Source: Prorocentrum cordatum
Taxonomy: Eukaryota; Sar; Dinophyceae; Prorocentrales; Prorocentraceae
NCBI GenBank assembly: GCA_963575745.1
Contig: CAUYUJ010018616.1
Coordinates: forward strand, 42,501 to 64,679
DNA length: 22,179 nucleotides
Direction: 5' to 3'
Position 1 is the stretch's first letter. Every line of letters begins with the position of its first letter. Below the pieces are notes generated by a model, which ran no database searches, was not told the origin of the DNA, and saw only the letters and a program-made list of their open reading frames with translations. This document shows, in pieces, positions 1-8,999 of this stretch. The translations under genes were made by a program, and so were the position numbers.

Positions 1-73
1 AGGCGATGGCCGAGGCCAAGGATTCAGGATGGTCTGGGCCCCGGGCTGCATCCCAAGCCAGGGCGGCGGCTGG

Positions 74-1045
74 GCACCAGTGCCACACGTGTTCTGTCGA
101 AGTCCCCCGAGCCCGCACAGAGGGCACTGGCCGCATGGGCCCGCCCTGGAAGGGGCCCGCGCGCTGCCCCGGGTCCGGGCGTACGCCTCTGCTTTGCTCC
201 GAAGTGAGAGGGCAGGACGTTGGGGTCAAGCAGTTGCCAGGGCGCCGAGGTGTGTGGGCTGGGGCCCGCGCATCTGGCGCACCAGGCCTCGCCTTCGTCG
301 CCGGGCCCTACTTGGCGTGGGTCCCGCAGGGGCACTGATGCGGCCGTCGCTCGGCCGCTCCTCGTCGTCTCGCGGGGCCTGGTAGACCATTGCAGAGGAT
401 GCGGATGACGTGGTGCGCCTCTGTGAAGGACGCGGAGTGGCGAAGCAGGCCCAACTCTTCTCCGTTGGAGGGGTGCCACCTTCTCTTTTGACTGGTCTCC
501 GCGAGCCGCTTGGTGAGAAGAGGGCCGTGGATCTGGGCGCATGCCTCGGCGTAGCCCACTCTCCCGGAGTACTTGCCTTCCAGCAGCTCGGGGCGATCCT
601 GTAAGCCAGCGAGTGATAGCGCGGCTTTGCGCTCCGTGATGACTCTGGGCCTGGGCCTGGACGTCTCTGGTTGTTGCGCGGCTTCTGATGCCCACTTGAG
701 TAGCTTATCCCATTGGTTCCTGGTCCGTTTCCTGGCCGTCTTCGGCCCCCAGAAATCGTCCAGGGCGCGCGCTCTGGCTGCGACGGACCGAGCCATTGCT
801 GCGGGGCACCGCGGGGCGCCAGGTACCTGGCAGCGGATGCCTAACCCGGCGGGGATGTAGTCCGGGATCCATGAAGCGGCGGCGAGCCCAAACGCAACCC
901 TGAGCTGCGCGCGAAGCGCTCGCTCTTGCACGGCGTCGGGGGCGGCGTAGTGGGCAGCGTAAGGGGACACGGGGAACCAGGTATGAGTTCCACGCCGCGG
1001 CGGTACGGGCGGGGGACATCTTGGCTAGGTGGAAGGCCACGGCTC
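74..1045 (-). pseudogene. C-terminal region of the LINE with a zinc knuckle
   Basis: After the G12 run (1125-1136) the minus strand continues with LTKAQTDALTRGTWERPHPK and MRDRAVAFHLAKM, and from about 970 a 220-codon frame carries RALRAQLRVAFGLAAASWIP, RTRNQWDKLLKWASEAAQQP and a helical tail. Close to the left edge, GQCPLCG (Cys pair at 115-126) is followed one frame over by STEHVWHWC (His at 89-91 and 80-82, Cys at 74-76). Together these give a Cys-x2-Cys, His, Cys knuckle of the kind found at the C-terminus of many LINE proteins, split by a 1-base indel near a C5 run. The end of the element is not in the window. Confidence 0.6.
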
Positions 1046-2920
1046 GGTCTCTCATCTTGGGGTGGGGGCGCTCCCATGTCCCTCTGGTGAGGGCGTCCGT
1101 CTGTGCCTTGGTGAGCTGCTCACCGGGGGGGGGGGGCGTTCGCCCTCCGCTGCGCGCGAGACCACCACTGCGCCGAGGCATGGCCACTGGTCCCGCACGG
1201 ATGATCCTCCGAAGGGGGTGTGGTCCATGAAGTTGCGCCACCATCCGTGGCGACCTGCGGGTACCATGGCTGTTGTGAACGTGCAGCTGCACGGGCGTTG
1301 GAACGGGTTGCATGAGTCGACCGCCTGCTGGTCCATGCCTTCTCTGAGGAGGGCCAGGATAAGCTCACCTGGAAGCCCGGTGATCAGGACGCTGTCCCCG
1401 TCTTGTTCGAAATCAACTGGGGCTTCCTCGAGGGCCCCCCTGAGGGCTTCTGAGTCCGCGGTCCGGATACCTCTGCAGCGGTGCGCTTCGACCAGGAGGC
1501 CGGCAGCGCGCGCTGCCCAGGGAAGGGCGATGGCAGCGCGCAGCGCCTGTTTGGTTGAGCTGAGCAGCGCCGCGAGGTCATCGACGCACGCGGGGTCGTC
1601 GTCGGCAGTGATGTCGGCGAGAGCGGAAATGAAGGGGTCGTAGCCCATGCACCATAGGAGTGGGGAGGCGGCGCCTCCCATCCCAACGGACCGGAGGAGG
1701 CGTCGTTCCAGCCCCTTGCACCTACCTCTGCAGGACTGCACCCTCCGCCCGCAGATGAGGGAGTTCAGAGCGCGCAGGAGCCAGGGGGGCAACTTCCATC
1801 TGCGAAGGAGGCTTCCCATCCACTGCAGGGAGATTATTTCAAAAGGCTTTGTTTTGATCGCAGAAGATGACAGCTGTGCTTGGTGCCTCCCCGACCCGCG
1901 TGGCCGCCGGGTCGATGCACCGCTCTATGGTGTCCGCGTGCCTGCCAAGCAAGGCTTGCCAGGCGGGGCCAGGGTCGAAGGGGCGGGTTTCCCCCCCCAG
2001 GTGGCTGGTGACCCTGGCGATGTTGGGCCCACATTGCCCCCCTTTTTTTGGCGGCCTGGTTAGGGCTCAGGAGTGGCTCCACCGACGGGCCTATCAGGTC
2101 GGCGAGGGTGGCTCCGTATACTCGCCTAAGGCATGAAGGCAGCTGGAGTGGTCTCATGTCGTTGGGTGTCTCCGCGCCAGCCTTCTTACCAATCCACACT
2201 GGAGGTCGACGGGCCCAGCACGGCGTCCAGGAGGGCGGGGCTAAGGTCCGCGGCGTGCCAGACCTGTGCCAGCAGGCAGGCGACGAACCTGGCTCCAGGG
2301 TGGTAGGCCTCGTAGGGCTCCCCGTCGATTCCCGGCGCGTTTCCGCTGGGGGCAAGGACGAGGGAAGCAATCTTGCCCCATCTGGGTTGGGGTCTGTTGG
2401 TAACGTTGATGCCGGGGCGCTGCTGAAAGTAGTGATCCAGGATGCGCGAGGCGGAACCTGGGATGGGGGGCGCAGCGTGCCAGGTTGCGCTGCGGCTGTC
2501 CCACAGGACGCGGTCTACCAGTTCAGGTCTATCGTGCCAAGAGCCTGTGGTGTCGCGGACTCCAAGGATGGAGTGGGTCTTCTTGTAGATTTCTCTCCCA
2601 GTCCTGTAGTGGGCGGCAAGGGGGGCCCGCTCCGCGCCCGGCCCCCTCCGGGCTGGTGTCAGTCTGGCGGCCCTCCTCTGCGCTGCTTCTGAATCCCACC
2701 TTCGGAGCCAGCCGGCGGCTGCCTCGGGGGTCAGGTCTTGCCCGTCCAATCCGTAGTCGTGTAGCCACGCAGCCAGGGCACCCGCTGGGCGCGTTGACCC
2801 GTTTCTCTGGCTGGCAACTGCCAGGAGGAGGCCCGGGGAGGCCCGGGGGTCTTGCTCCTTCTCCATCTTTTCCACCAGTCCTGTAAGGCGGCGGATAGCG
2901 CGCGCCTCCCGAAGCGCAAC
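1046..2920 (-). pseudogene. Reverse transcriptase domain of the LINE, frameshifted
   Basis: The region begins near 2.92 kb with LVALREARAIRRLTGLVEKM and a long helical lead-in. It then shows the LINE RT N-terminal block LAPSGNAPGIDGEPYEAYHP (about 2.32-2.38 kb). A shifted frame gives VWIGKKAGAETPNDMRPLQL (fingers) and LLSPNQAAKK. Motif A is AVIFCDQNKAF with its catalytic Asp codon at 1857-1859, followed across a shift at a T-run by EIISLQWMGSLLRRWKLP. Motif B is RSVGMGGAASPLLWCMGYDP, and motif C is ACVDDLAALLSS, with VDD at 1577-1585. Thumb-like sequence continues to about 1.14 kb, where a G12 run moves the frame again. The enzyme copies element RNA at the nicked target. All catalytic Asp residues are present but not in one frame. 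Confidence 0.88.
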
Positions 2921-3179
2921 AAGGTGGGAAGAATGGGCGGGACGGGGTCTGTGCTGTCCTCGACCAGCTCGGGGGGGTTGGGAGCCAGGCGCGCGTCATC
3001 GGCGATGGTATCGCCGTCGTCGTTGTCGGCATGCCTGTCCGGGACCCCCCCTGGGGTCGCCGGTCTAACCCAGTCGACAGGCTGGATGAGTCATGTGAGA
3101 GTGACGGGGCGGACTTCGAAGGTGAGCTCCAGGTATGTGAATATTTGTCTGAGGTCGGCGTGCGCGGCGGTGGGGGGGG

Positions 3180-3935
3180 TTCTTGAAGTCTCCCGCTTTC
3201 ATGGCGCAGTCCCTTCGGGCCTTGCGGGCCCCTTCGGGCTCCAAGTGGAGGAGAGCGTGGTCGGAAAGAGTTGGTTTCCATGGGCGCGCAAGCATGTCAA
3301 TTTGTGATTCGTTCTCTTCGTCGATTCTGGCGGGGCCTGCTGCGTGTATTGCCGCGGACCCGGTGCTGCCAAGCACGTCCCGTAGAAACGCAGTTGATTC
3401 AACCTCGATCTCCATCTCGCGGGTCGTCGAGTTGGAGGTCGACGTCACCGCCCCAGTAGGTGTCAGGATTTTCCCACCGCTCGGCCGCACTAGCGATCTC
3501 GGCGAGGGCCTCGTCCTCTCTTGACGGTGGGAAGTAAATGGGGACGATCCGAAGCTTATGGTCGCCTTGGCGAACGGTGGCCGCGATGGCGCATCCGGGG
3601 GCAATCTCCTCCTGCTCCAGGAGGGTGACGCCGTGGGGGAGCAGGATGCCGACTCCCCCGGCGAGTCCTCCTGCTGGCCCTGGGTAGCCCGGGGAGGCAA
3701 CTCTAGGGCGCGTGCAAGCAGGGAACATGGTTCGCCAGACCTCGGTCTCATGCTCGGACCAATGTGTTTCTTGCATCAAACCAATGCGATTGTACATGGT
3801 CATCTGAGTCAGGGCGGCGTGCTTGATTTGGTTCTTTGCGGCGGTGGAGCTCCGCAGGTGCCCAACGTTCCAGCTGGCGAGGCGGGGGGGGCTGTTGGCT
3901 GGGCTTGTTTCGAGGGCCAGGATCAGGTCATCTCA
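3180..3935 (-). pseudogene. APE-type endonuclease domain of the LINE
   Basis: Directly after an in-frame TGA (3933-3935) the minus frame reads RLASWNVGHLRS, the first strand of AP-endonuclease-like domains with the conserved Asn. It continues to RIGLMQETHWSEHE, where the QET triplet carries the metal-binding Glu (about 3768-3770), then GGVGILL and IVPIYFPP, and WGGDVD in place of the usual GGDFN. Near 3440 the frame shifts, and the domain finishes with RPWKPTLSDHALLHLEPE, where SDH (3257-3265) contains the catalytic His. In LINEs this domain nicks target DNA to prime reverse transcription. All key motifs can be found, but across two frames plus a stop, and Asn in GGDFN is replaced by Asp. Confidence 0.82.
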
Positions 3936-4599
3936 GGTGCGTCTTCCGCAGAGGGAGTCCCAAGTGGGCTGGTACCAGGGGTCGCCGTGGAGGAGACTCC
4001 AAAGGCCGCGAAGGCCACGGAACCTGAACCGACTGTGCACTTCCATGGCGGCATTAAAGGCGCGGCGGGCAATTGGCCAGGCCCGGGCACGGGGCCCAGG
4101 AACCAGTTGGCGCCTGGGGGGGGCCCCAGCGCTTGGTGTAGTGTTCTGGGGCCGTCCGTGGAGTCTTGGGGAGCGGCGACCGGGGGAGTGGGCCATATGT
4201 CCGGAGCAGCCGTTCTGCTACGTCGTCTGGGAGGTGGTGCTCCCTGAGCTGTGCCCATGGACACTGCATTCCTGCGAAGGTCCTGGCTGCCCCCCATCCC
4301 TGTGCTATCTGGCCCCGCGCGGGGGCTGGTGTACTGATCTCTTCCCTTGGGCATCCCCTGCTCCATGCCCGTAGCGCGGAGACTATGCTTCGCTGCAAGC
4401 AGCGGGGGTCAAAGTGAATGCCAACTGTGTCGTAGAGCGCTCTGCCTTGGATGCCGAGCGCTCGGCAGTAGCCGGCCAAGCCGACTGCTCTTGCTCTTTC
4501 GTCGGCAGTGTGGGGCCTCAGCCCATGGGCCCCTCCCTCTTTGATGAGCCGCTTCCCCCAGGCTTTGACCTTGGCTTCTGCGGCTGGGCTTTTGATTTT

Positions 4600-4631
<32 letters not shown>

Positions 4632-4739
4632 CCGGACATCACCAGGGTCAGTCCTTCTGAGCATCCAGGGAAGCGCTCTTCAGCTCTGCACTCTGCGAGC
4701 ACGCCGCGCGCTCCGTGCTTCAGCTCATTCAGGTTTCTG
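3936..4739 (-). pseudogene. Linker between DNMT and endonuclease domains
   Basis: Minus-strand frames here are protein-like in pieces: SLRWFLRNLNELKHGARGVL around 4.72 kb, then after the CT run RALGIQGRALYDTVGIHFDP around 4.42 kb, LPDDVAERLLRTYGP around 4.2 kb, and AFNAAMEVHSRFRFRGLRGL around 4.04 kb. Each piece lies in a different frame from the last or is separated by a stop. The final piece ends at a TGA (3933-3935) but continues in the same frame straight into the endonuclease. No domain recognised. Confidence 0.42.
4604..4631. repeat. (CT)n microsatellite
   Basis: A run of about 28 bp of CT. In the minus frame that follows the DNMT region it encodes an Arg-Glu dipeptide repeat. Length variation here would shift the frame. 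Confidence 0.95.
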
Positions 4740-5840
4740 AGGAACCATCTCAGACTGCTATCTTCGTCGTACAGGAGGCAGAGTAGGTGTGTCTGGTAGC
4801 TGCTCGGGATAATTGAGCCTGGGTCTCCTGGCAGGGGCCTGGATTGTGTCCAGGTGGGATTTTTTCCGCCGGGTCTGAAGGCCCAACCTGGTCCCCATGG
4901 GCTGGGAAGTCGGGGGTAGGAGATGGTGTAGGTCGGGGGTGGGAAGTTCCCGAACCAGAACCTTTCTCGCGGGCTGGCGACGGCAGCAGGACTGGGCGCC
5001 GGCCAGCCCGTCGTTTCCCGCGAACTGTCCTGCGGCGGATAGGTTGCTGCAGGGCGGGCCTGCCACGATGAGCAGTGTGCTGCCTTGTTCCAGGGAGTCC
5101 AGGTGTTGTTCCCATGGCGTTCTGTTGTCGAGAGGGTCCCGCTGACGGAAGAGGTCCCACACATCCACCGCGAGTTGTTTATGCGGAGGGCCTCCGTCTA
5201 GAGGGTCGGGCGCTGCGCTCCACCTCCGGGCGACTGCCTCAGCGGCTTCCCTGTTGTGCTCGGCGAAAACCGAGGACTGGAATCTGTGATTGGCTCCGAG
5301 CTTGTGAACGAGGTCGCCAATGGCGAGTCTGGCGAGCCCCCGCCCGTCGAAGAGGGAAACGAGGTGTAGGGGGGTGATCCTCCCACCCTCGCTGGTGTTC
5401 GCAGCCTGCTCTCCTCGTGGCGCAACTCCGGCCTGCTGTGCGAAGTCGATTTCTGTTGCCTCTTCCACCCGTACTCTCCCCACAATGTCGCCGGTCGCAC
5501 GCCCTGGGCCTAGTCTGACGGCGCCCTGCTCGTGAGGGGCCCTGAGGGTTTCCAGGATCAGGTTGTTGTCCAGTCCGGCCACTTGGCATGCTGCCAGGAC
5601 GTGATCCGGGGGTGCCACGGGCGAGAGTCCTGTGTCACGGTCTCTGTGTTGGGCCCATATTTGTTGCATGACGTCGGCCGGTTGCGGCGCTGCCGTTTCC
5701 AGGGGTGGCTGGATCTGAGTTCTCGGTCTGGCTCTTCTAAGCCCATCGCCTGGGCCCTGTGCTCCGGACGCGCTTCGAATGGTGCCCCTGGCTGGTCCGC
5801 TGTGTCTGCCCGTTGTCGGCGGGACCTCCCACGTGGCCAC
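4740..5840 (-). pseudogene. C5-cytosine DNA methyltransferase domain carried by the LINE, internally deleted
   Basis: An open minus frame shows motif I as VSLFDGRGLARLAIG (FDG at 5343-5351), a motif II-like VFAEHNREAAEAVARRW, an acidic DVWDLF (motif III region) and motif IV as IVAGPPCSNLSAAGQF (PCS at 5046-5054, the Cys being the catalytic nucleophile). Soon after, at about 5000, the sensible reading moves to another frame with RERFWFGNFPPP, which matches motif VIII as seen in DNMT3-type enzymes. The stretch that should carry motif VI (ENV) between them is absent: motif IV and VIII are only about 25-30 codons apart instead of roughly 80-100. These enzymes transfer methyl from S-adenosylmethionine to C5 of cytosine. 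DNMT domains inside dinoflagellate retrotransposons have been reported before (recalled, not searched). The open frame starts at a GTG and probably extends upstream. Confidence 0.75.
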
Positions 5841-6004
5841 GAGCGACCGTGCGTTGTCCTCCTCGGGTCTCGTAGCACCGGGCCTCCCTCTGGAGCGGTT
5901 CCTTGGTCCCGTTGGGCCGGCCTGTCCTGTCTGCCTGTTCCGGCTTCCGGCGTGTTGTCTCCGAGCCGTGGGGTGCTCTGAGGCTCTCTGCTGTGCCGGC
6001 TTCT

Positions 6005-6180
6005 GCGGTTTACATCAGGAAGGGACAAAAACACACAGACACACTGAATCGTCGATTCCCGGGAAAATATGGGAACATATGGGAAGTGGAGGGGAAGACA
6101 AAAACCCAGAAAATATGCGAAACTATGGGGAATATGTTTATTTGTGTGCATTTATTTGTGTGTCCTGGGGCCCCTTCATT
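6005..6180. repeat. AT-rich island inside the GC-rich element
   Basis: About 175 bp are markedly richer in A and T than all flanks. Short direct repeats include aaaatatg (twice), catatggg and tatgggg variants, and tttatttgtgtg (twice, about 6137 and 6150). No frame here looks like protein. On the minus strand the left end reads as a pyrimidine-rich run followed by AACCGCAG, a passable 3' splice site, so an intron is possible; a small foreign insert is the alternative. It sits just upstream of the DNMT region. Confidence 0.5.
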
Positions 6181-6339
6181 ACAGTGTGGGGGGATGGTCT
6201 TGCGGGCACCCCGTGGGGCTCGGGCTGCTCCCTCGCTGCCGCGCCCTCCGCTCCTCCAGGGGGGTGGGCGGGGGGCGGGGCCGTGTCTTCTGGGTGCCCC
6301 GCTGGTCGGCTCGGAGGTTGGGCCAGGATGCCTCCCTGC

Positions 6340-6522
6340 CTCCTCCTCCTCCTCCTCCCCCTCCTCCTCCTCCTCCTCCTCCTCCTCCTCCTCCTCCTCC
6401 TCCTCCTCCTCCTCCTCCTCCTCCTCCTCCTCCTCCTCCTCCTCCTCCTCCTCCTCCTCCTCCTCCTCCTCCTCCTCCCTCCTCCTCCTCCTCCTCCTCC
6501 TCCTCCTCCTCCTACTCCTGGC
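6340..6522. repeat. (TCC)n microsatellite, long array
   Basis: About 180 bp of nearly pure TCC repeats with breaks at about 6358-6361 and 6478-6481 and a final cctactcc. On the minus strand the three frames give poly-Glu, poly-Gly or poly-Arg; the incoming helical segment enters it in the Gly frame. Frame is lost through the array because the breaks are not multiples of three. It can form a purine/pyrimidine mirror-repeat triplex. Confidence 0.95.
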
Positions 6523-7662
6523 AACGAGTCGACTAGAGCCCTGAGCCGGCTGGTGTCTGTTATGACCTCCCTGATGGCCGGGTCCGGGAGGGCCTCCAGC
6601 CCGGCCGAGAGGACGGCGTCGAGTGCTTCGTTTGTTAGGATTTGGAAGTGGGGTCTGGGGCCTTCGCCTCCTGAGCCGCCCGCCATGGTGGCCTGTGCCC
6701 TTGCACATGCTGCGTCTGCCGTTAGCGCTGCCGCTTGTGAGCGAATCCTTCTGCCTGCTGGGTTTCTGGTGCCGGGTAGAGGGTTGGTGTCCCAGTGTGC
6801 CGCGAAGGGGGCCAACAGCCTGTCAGAGAGGGAGAATCGCGTCAGCATCCGTCGGACTTGCCTCTCAAGCTGGGGCCTGGCGGTGCCCCATGCCGCAGCA
6901 CTGAGCACGGTCCTCCATCTGTCTCTGTCGGGGCACCCTTGTCCTGGGGGCCGAGGGGGCCGAGTATCTCCGCAGCGCGGATTAGGAGTGTGGTCCAGTC
7001 GGACTCCATGCACGGTGGGAGGCATGGTCCCGTCCTGGGGGGGCCCCCCTGCCGAGTGGGTCGTTGTCCCTTCTGCAGGGCACACTGTAAGGCGGAGGTC
7101 TCGCTCTCGGCTCGGTGCTGAAGGTAGCTTGTTCAGTCTGGGAGGGTTCCCTGTGCCCTGAGCTCTGCGCGCGGGCCGGGAGATTTCCCTCCGTCGGTTG
7201 CCTAGTCGGAGCTATACCAGAAACACGTTGCTGCGCGGACTCCTCGCCCAGGACTGTCTGCTGCGGGGAGGGGGCCCCCTGGGCGGGGGCGGTGCTGCGG
7301 TCCGCTGGAGGGGGGAGGCCTTGTGGGCTCTCTGCGCTCCTTGCCATCGGGGCTTCTGGATGGGGGTGTGGTGGCGCGCCGCTGTCATCTCCGTTCGGGT
7401 TTGTCCTCCTCCTCCTCCTCTTTCTCCTCCTCCGCCTCCTCCTCCTCCTCCTCCTCCTCCTCCTCGTCATCCTCCTCCTCCTCCTCCTCCTCCTCCTCCT
7501 GCCTTGGGCGGGGTTGCCGGAAGGTGGTCCGTCTGGGAGGGTGCTTGCGCTCAGTGGCGTCGGCCGGAGGTCGGACCGGCGCGGGAGGCGTGGTGGGCCG
7601 GACCTGCCGGGCGTGGTCGGGGAGTGGGTTTTCGGGGGGCTGGACGATGGGGCTGCCTGTTA
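6522..7662 (-). pseudogene. Acidic and Pro-rich polyprotein segment before the DNMT domain
   Basis: The minus strand from about 7.66 kb encodes a Pro/Arg-rich stretch, then an acidic Glu/Asp run from a TCC array (7404-7500). After a frame change near 7080 comes a helical segment with RWRTVLSAAAWGTARPQ, QVRRMLTRFSLSDRLLAPFA and TNEALDAVLSAGLEALPDPA. The last piece runs into the second TCC array at 6520. The helical part looks like real protein but is not recognised. Acidic runs of this sort are likely repeat-driven expansions within a linker. Confidence 0.42.
7404..7500. repeat. (TCC)n microsatellite, shorter array
   Basis: About 97 bp of TCC repeats interrupted by ttt, gcc and cgtcat variants. 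On the minus strand in the frame of the neighbouring protein it encodes Glu with a few Asp, Ala and Lys. The interruptions suggest it is older than the long array at 6340-6520. Confidence 0.95.
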
Positions 7663-7690
7663 GGAGGCAACTACTGGGAGGTTTTCGTCG

Positions 7691-7811
7691 GAAGGATTAA
7701 GGAGGATTAAGCCCCATTGGGGGGCTCTTACGCAAGAGTGGGCCTCGGATTAAGCGGGATTAAGCCGGATTAAGCGGGATTCATCCGGATTAAGCGGGAT
7801 TAAGCCGGAGT
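7691..7811. repeat. GGATTAAG minisatellite with two small hairpins
   Basis: The motif ggattaag recurs about eight times. It is widely spaced at 7694-7711 and then nearly head-to-tail from 7746 to 7808, with alternating gc/cc spacers of 10-11 bp period; one copy is altered to ggattcat. Between the two clusters lie two short inverted repeats: agcccc/ggggct (7710-7715 and 7721-7726) and ctctt/aagag (7725-7729 and 7734-7738, loop acgc). The block sits in the non-coding gap between two polyprotein segments. Confidence 0.65.
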
Positions 7812-7827
7812 TCGGACCAGGGCAAAA

Positions 7828-8999
7828 TCAGAATTTGACCTCCCAGGAGTTGCATCCGAATGCCTGGTGCCTGTGCGCTGACTGCCGGGACTGTCTGGTT
7901 CGACGCGGCTGGTCTGCCGGGAGCCCGACTGCGTCTTGTCTGGGCTGCCGTTTCCTGGGCTGGGTCGGCGCCACCGCTGTCCGGGTGGTTGGTTCGGGGG
8001 CCCCTGGTTGCTCTTCGGGGTCAGGGGACTCTCCCAGGGTCGTGGCGCTGTCTTTCCGCCTGTGCTGCACTGCGCAGCCTGTCGGCGAGGGCTGATAACA
8101 TTTCCGTGGTACCAGGGGCGAGCGAGTGGGTGGTGGAGCCGTCGGTCTCCGCACCCCTGCTTCCAGGGACCTCCATCCAGGGGTGGTGTGCAGTGGGTCT
8201 GGTTCTGGGGAGAGCCACTGCGCGAATGGGAGCTGCCTGGTGGTTTCCTCCCCTATTCCCAGCTCACCAATGAGTTGAAACACGTGGTCTCTGTCCAGGG
8301 TGCTCGGGCCGGCCAGCTGGAGGATCCATGTGGCGGCGAAGAGGTCCCAGTTGATTGGTCTGCCCTCTTCCTGTCGCCGTTGTTCCAGGACCAGTCTGGT
8401 CTGTATGCTTCTCGCGAGGTCGTGGATACTCTGTTCTCTGACGCAGGCCAGGAATCTCCCCAGCATACCTCGGGCCACGAGGACGGCGTCGTCCTCGGCC
8501 CTCACGAACTGTGCTTCAGGGCCTGTGTGGGAGCGGTTCCTGCACGTGAGCACGTCCGCCAGGTTGGGGTATGTCCTGGGCGGGCGGGTCCCGGGAGGGG
8601 CTCCACTGCGGCTCGCCTTCTCGGAGGGAGAGAGGGGCTGGTGGGCTGGCTGGTGTCGATCCCCAGGTCGGCTGGCGTGGGCGCGCGTGCTGGCGTGGCA
8701 TCGAGTTTGGCCAGGTGCACTGGGCCGTGCACCAGTTGCAGAGTCACTCTGGCTTGTGGGCGGTCCGCGCCGCGGTTGGCGGCTCTCAGGTCCGCGTCGG
8801 CAGGCAGCGCTATTGTGATCCACGTGGGGTTCGATGTGTACAGGTGTCCGTTCTCGCCGCTCGTAGTCACGCACGCCACTCCGCCTGCGGCAACCGCAGC
8901 AGTTAGGTACTCTTCGGGGTGGAGGATGATGCTGAACTCGCGCAGGCCCTCCCTGTCTTCTGTCGGTATGCGGCGAGTCGTTGTGGTGCGGCTGCTCAT
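7828..8999 (-). pseudogene. Polyprotein segment starting at an ATGA overlap, unknown function
   Basis: An ATG at 8997-8999 overlaps the preceding stop as ATGA. The frame begins MSSRTTTTRRIPTEDREGLR and continues with EFSIILHPEEYLTAAVAAGG to about 8570. There it shifts to a frame reading YPNLADVLTCRNRSH, then QSIHDLARSIQTRLVLEQRR and INWDLFAATWILQLAGP, a well-formed helical region. After about 8200 the sensible reading changes frame again (EMLSALADRLRSAAQAERQR) and then fades into Pro/Arg/Gln-rich sequence, stopping at 7828. No known motif. It is either a separate reinitiated ORF or the same polyprotein with an indel. Confidence 0.42.

Noticed and set aside
308-400. Additional zinc finger at ECPCGTH-like sequence (HQCPCGTHAK)
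   Set aside because: Only one Cys pair is visible and no further ligands follow in the same or adjacent frame at usual spacing; the knuckle at 74-126 is better supported.
1029-1643. Plus-strand open frames opposite the reverse transcriptase
   Set aside because: They mirror the real minus-strand coding and contain no recognisable motif.
4740-5840. Bacterial restriction-modification methyltransferase from contaminating DNA
   Set aside because: No restriction gene or bacterial context; motif IV and VIII spelling (PPCSNLS, RFWFGN) is closer to eukaryotic DNMT3-like enzymes, and the domain sits in line with LINE modules.
5779-7161. Long plus-strand open frame of about 460 codons with poly-Leu and poly-Pro runs
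   Set aside because: It is the shadow of the TCC array and of the minus-strand coding; composition is pure repeat and the rest is not protein-like.
7691-7811. Telomere-like repeat
   Set aside because: The unit GGATTAAG is irregular at 10-11 bp and does not match the TTTAGGG-type telomere expected for dinoflagellates.
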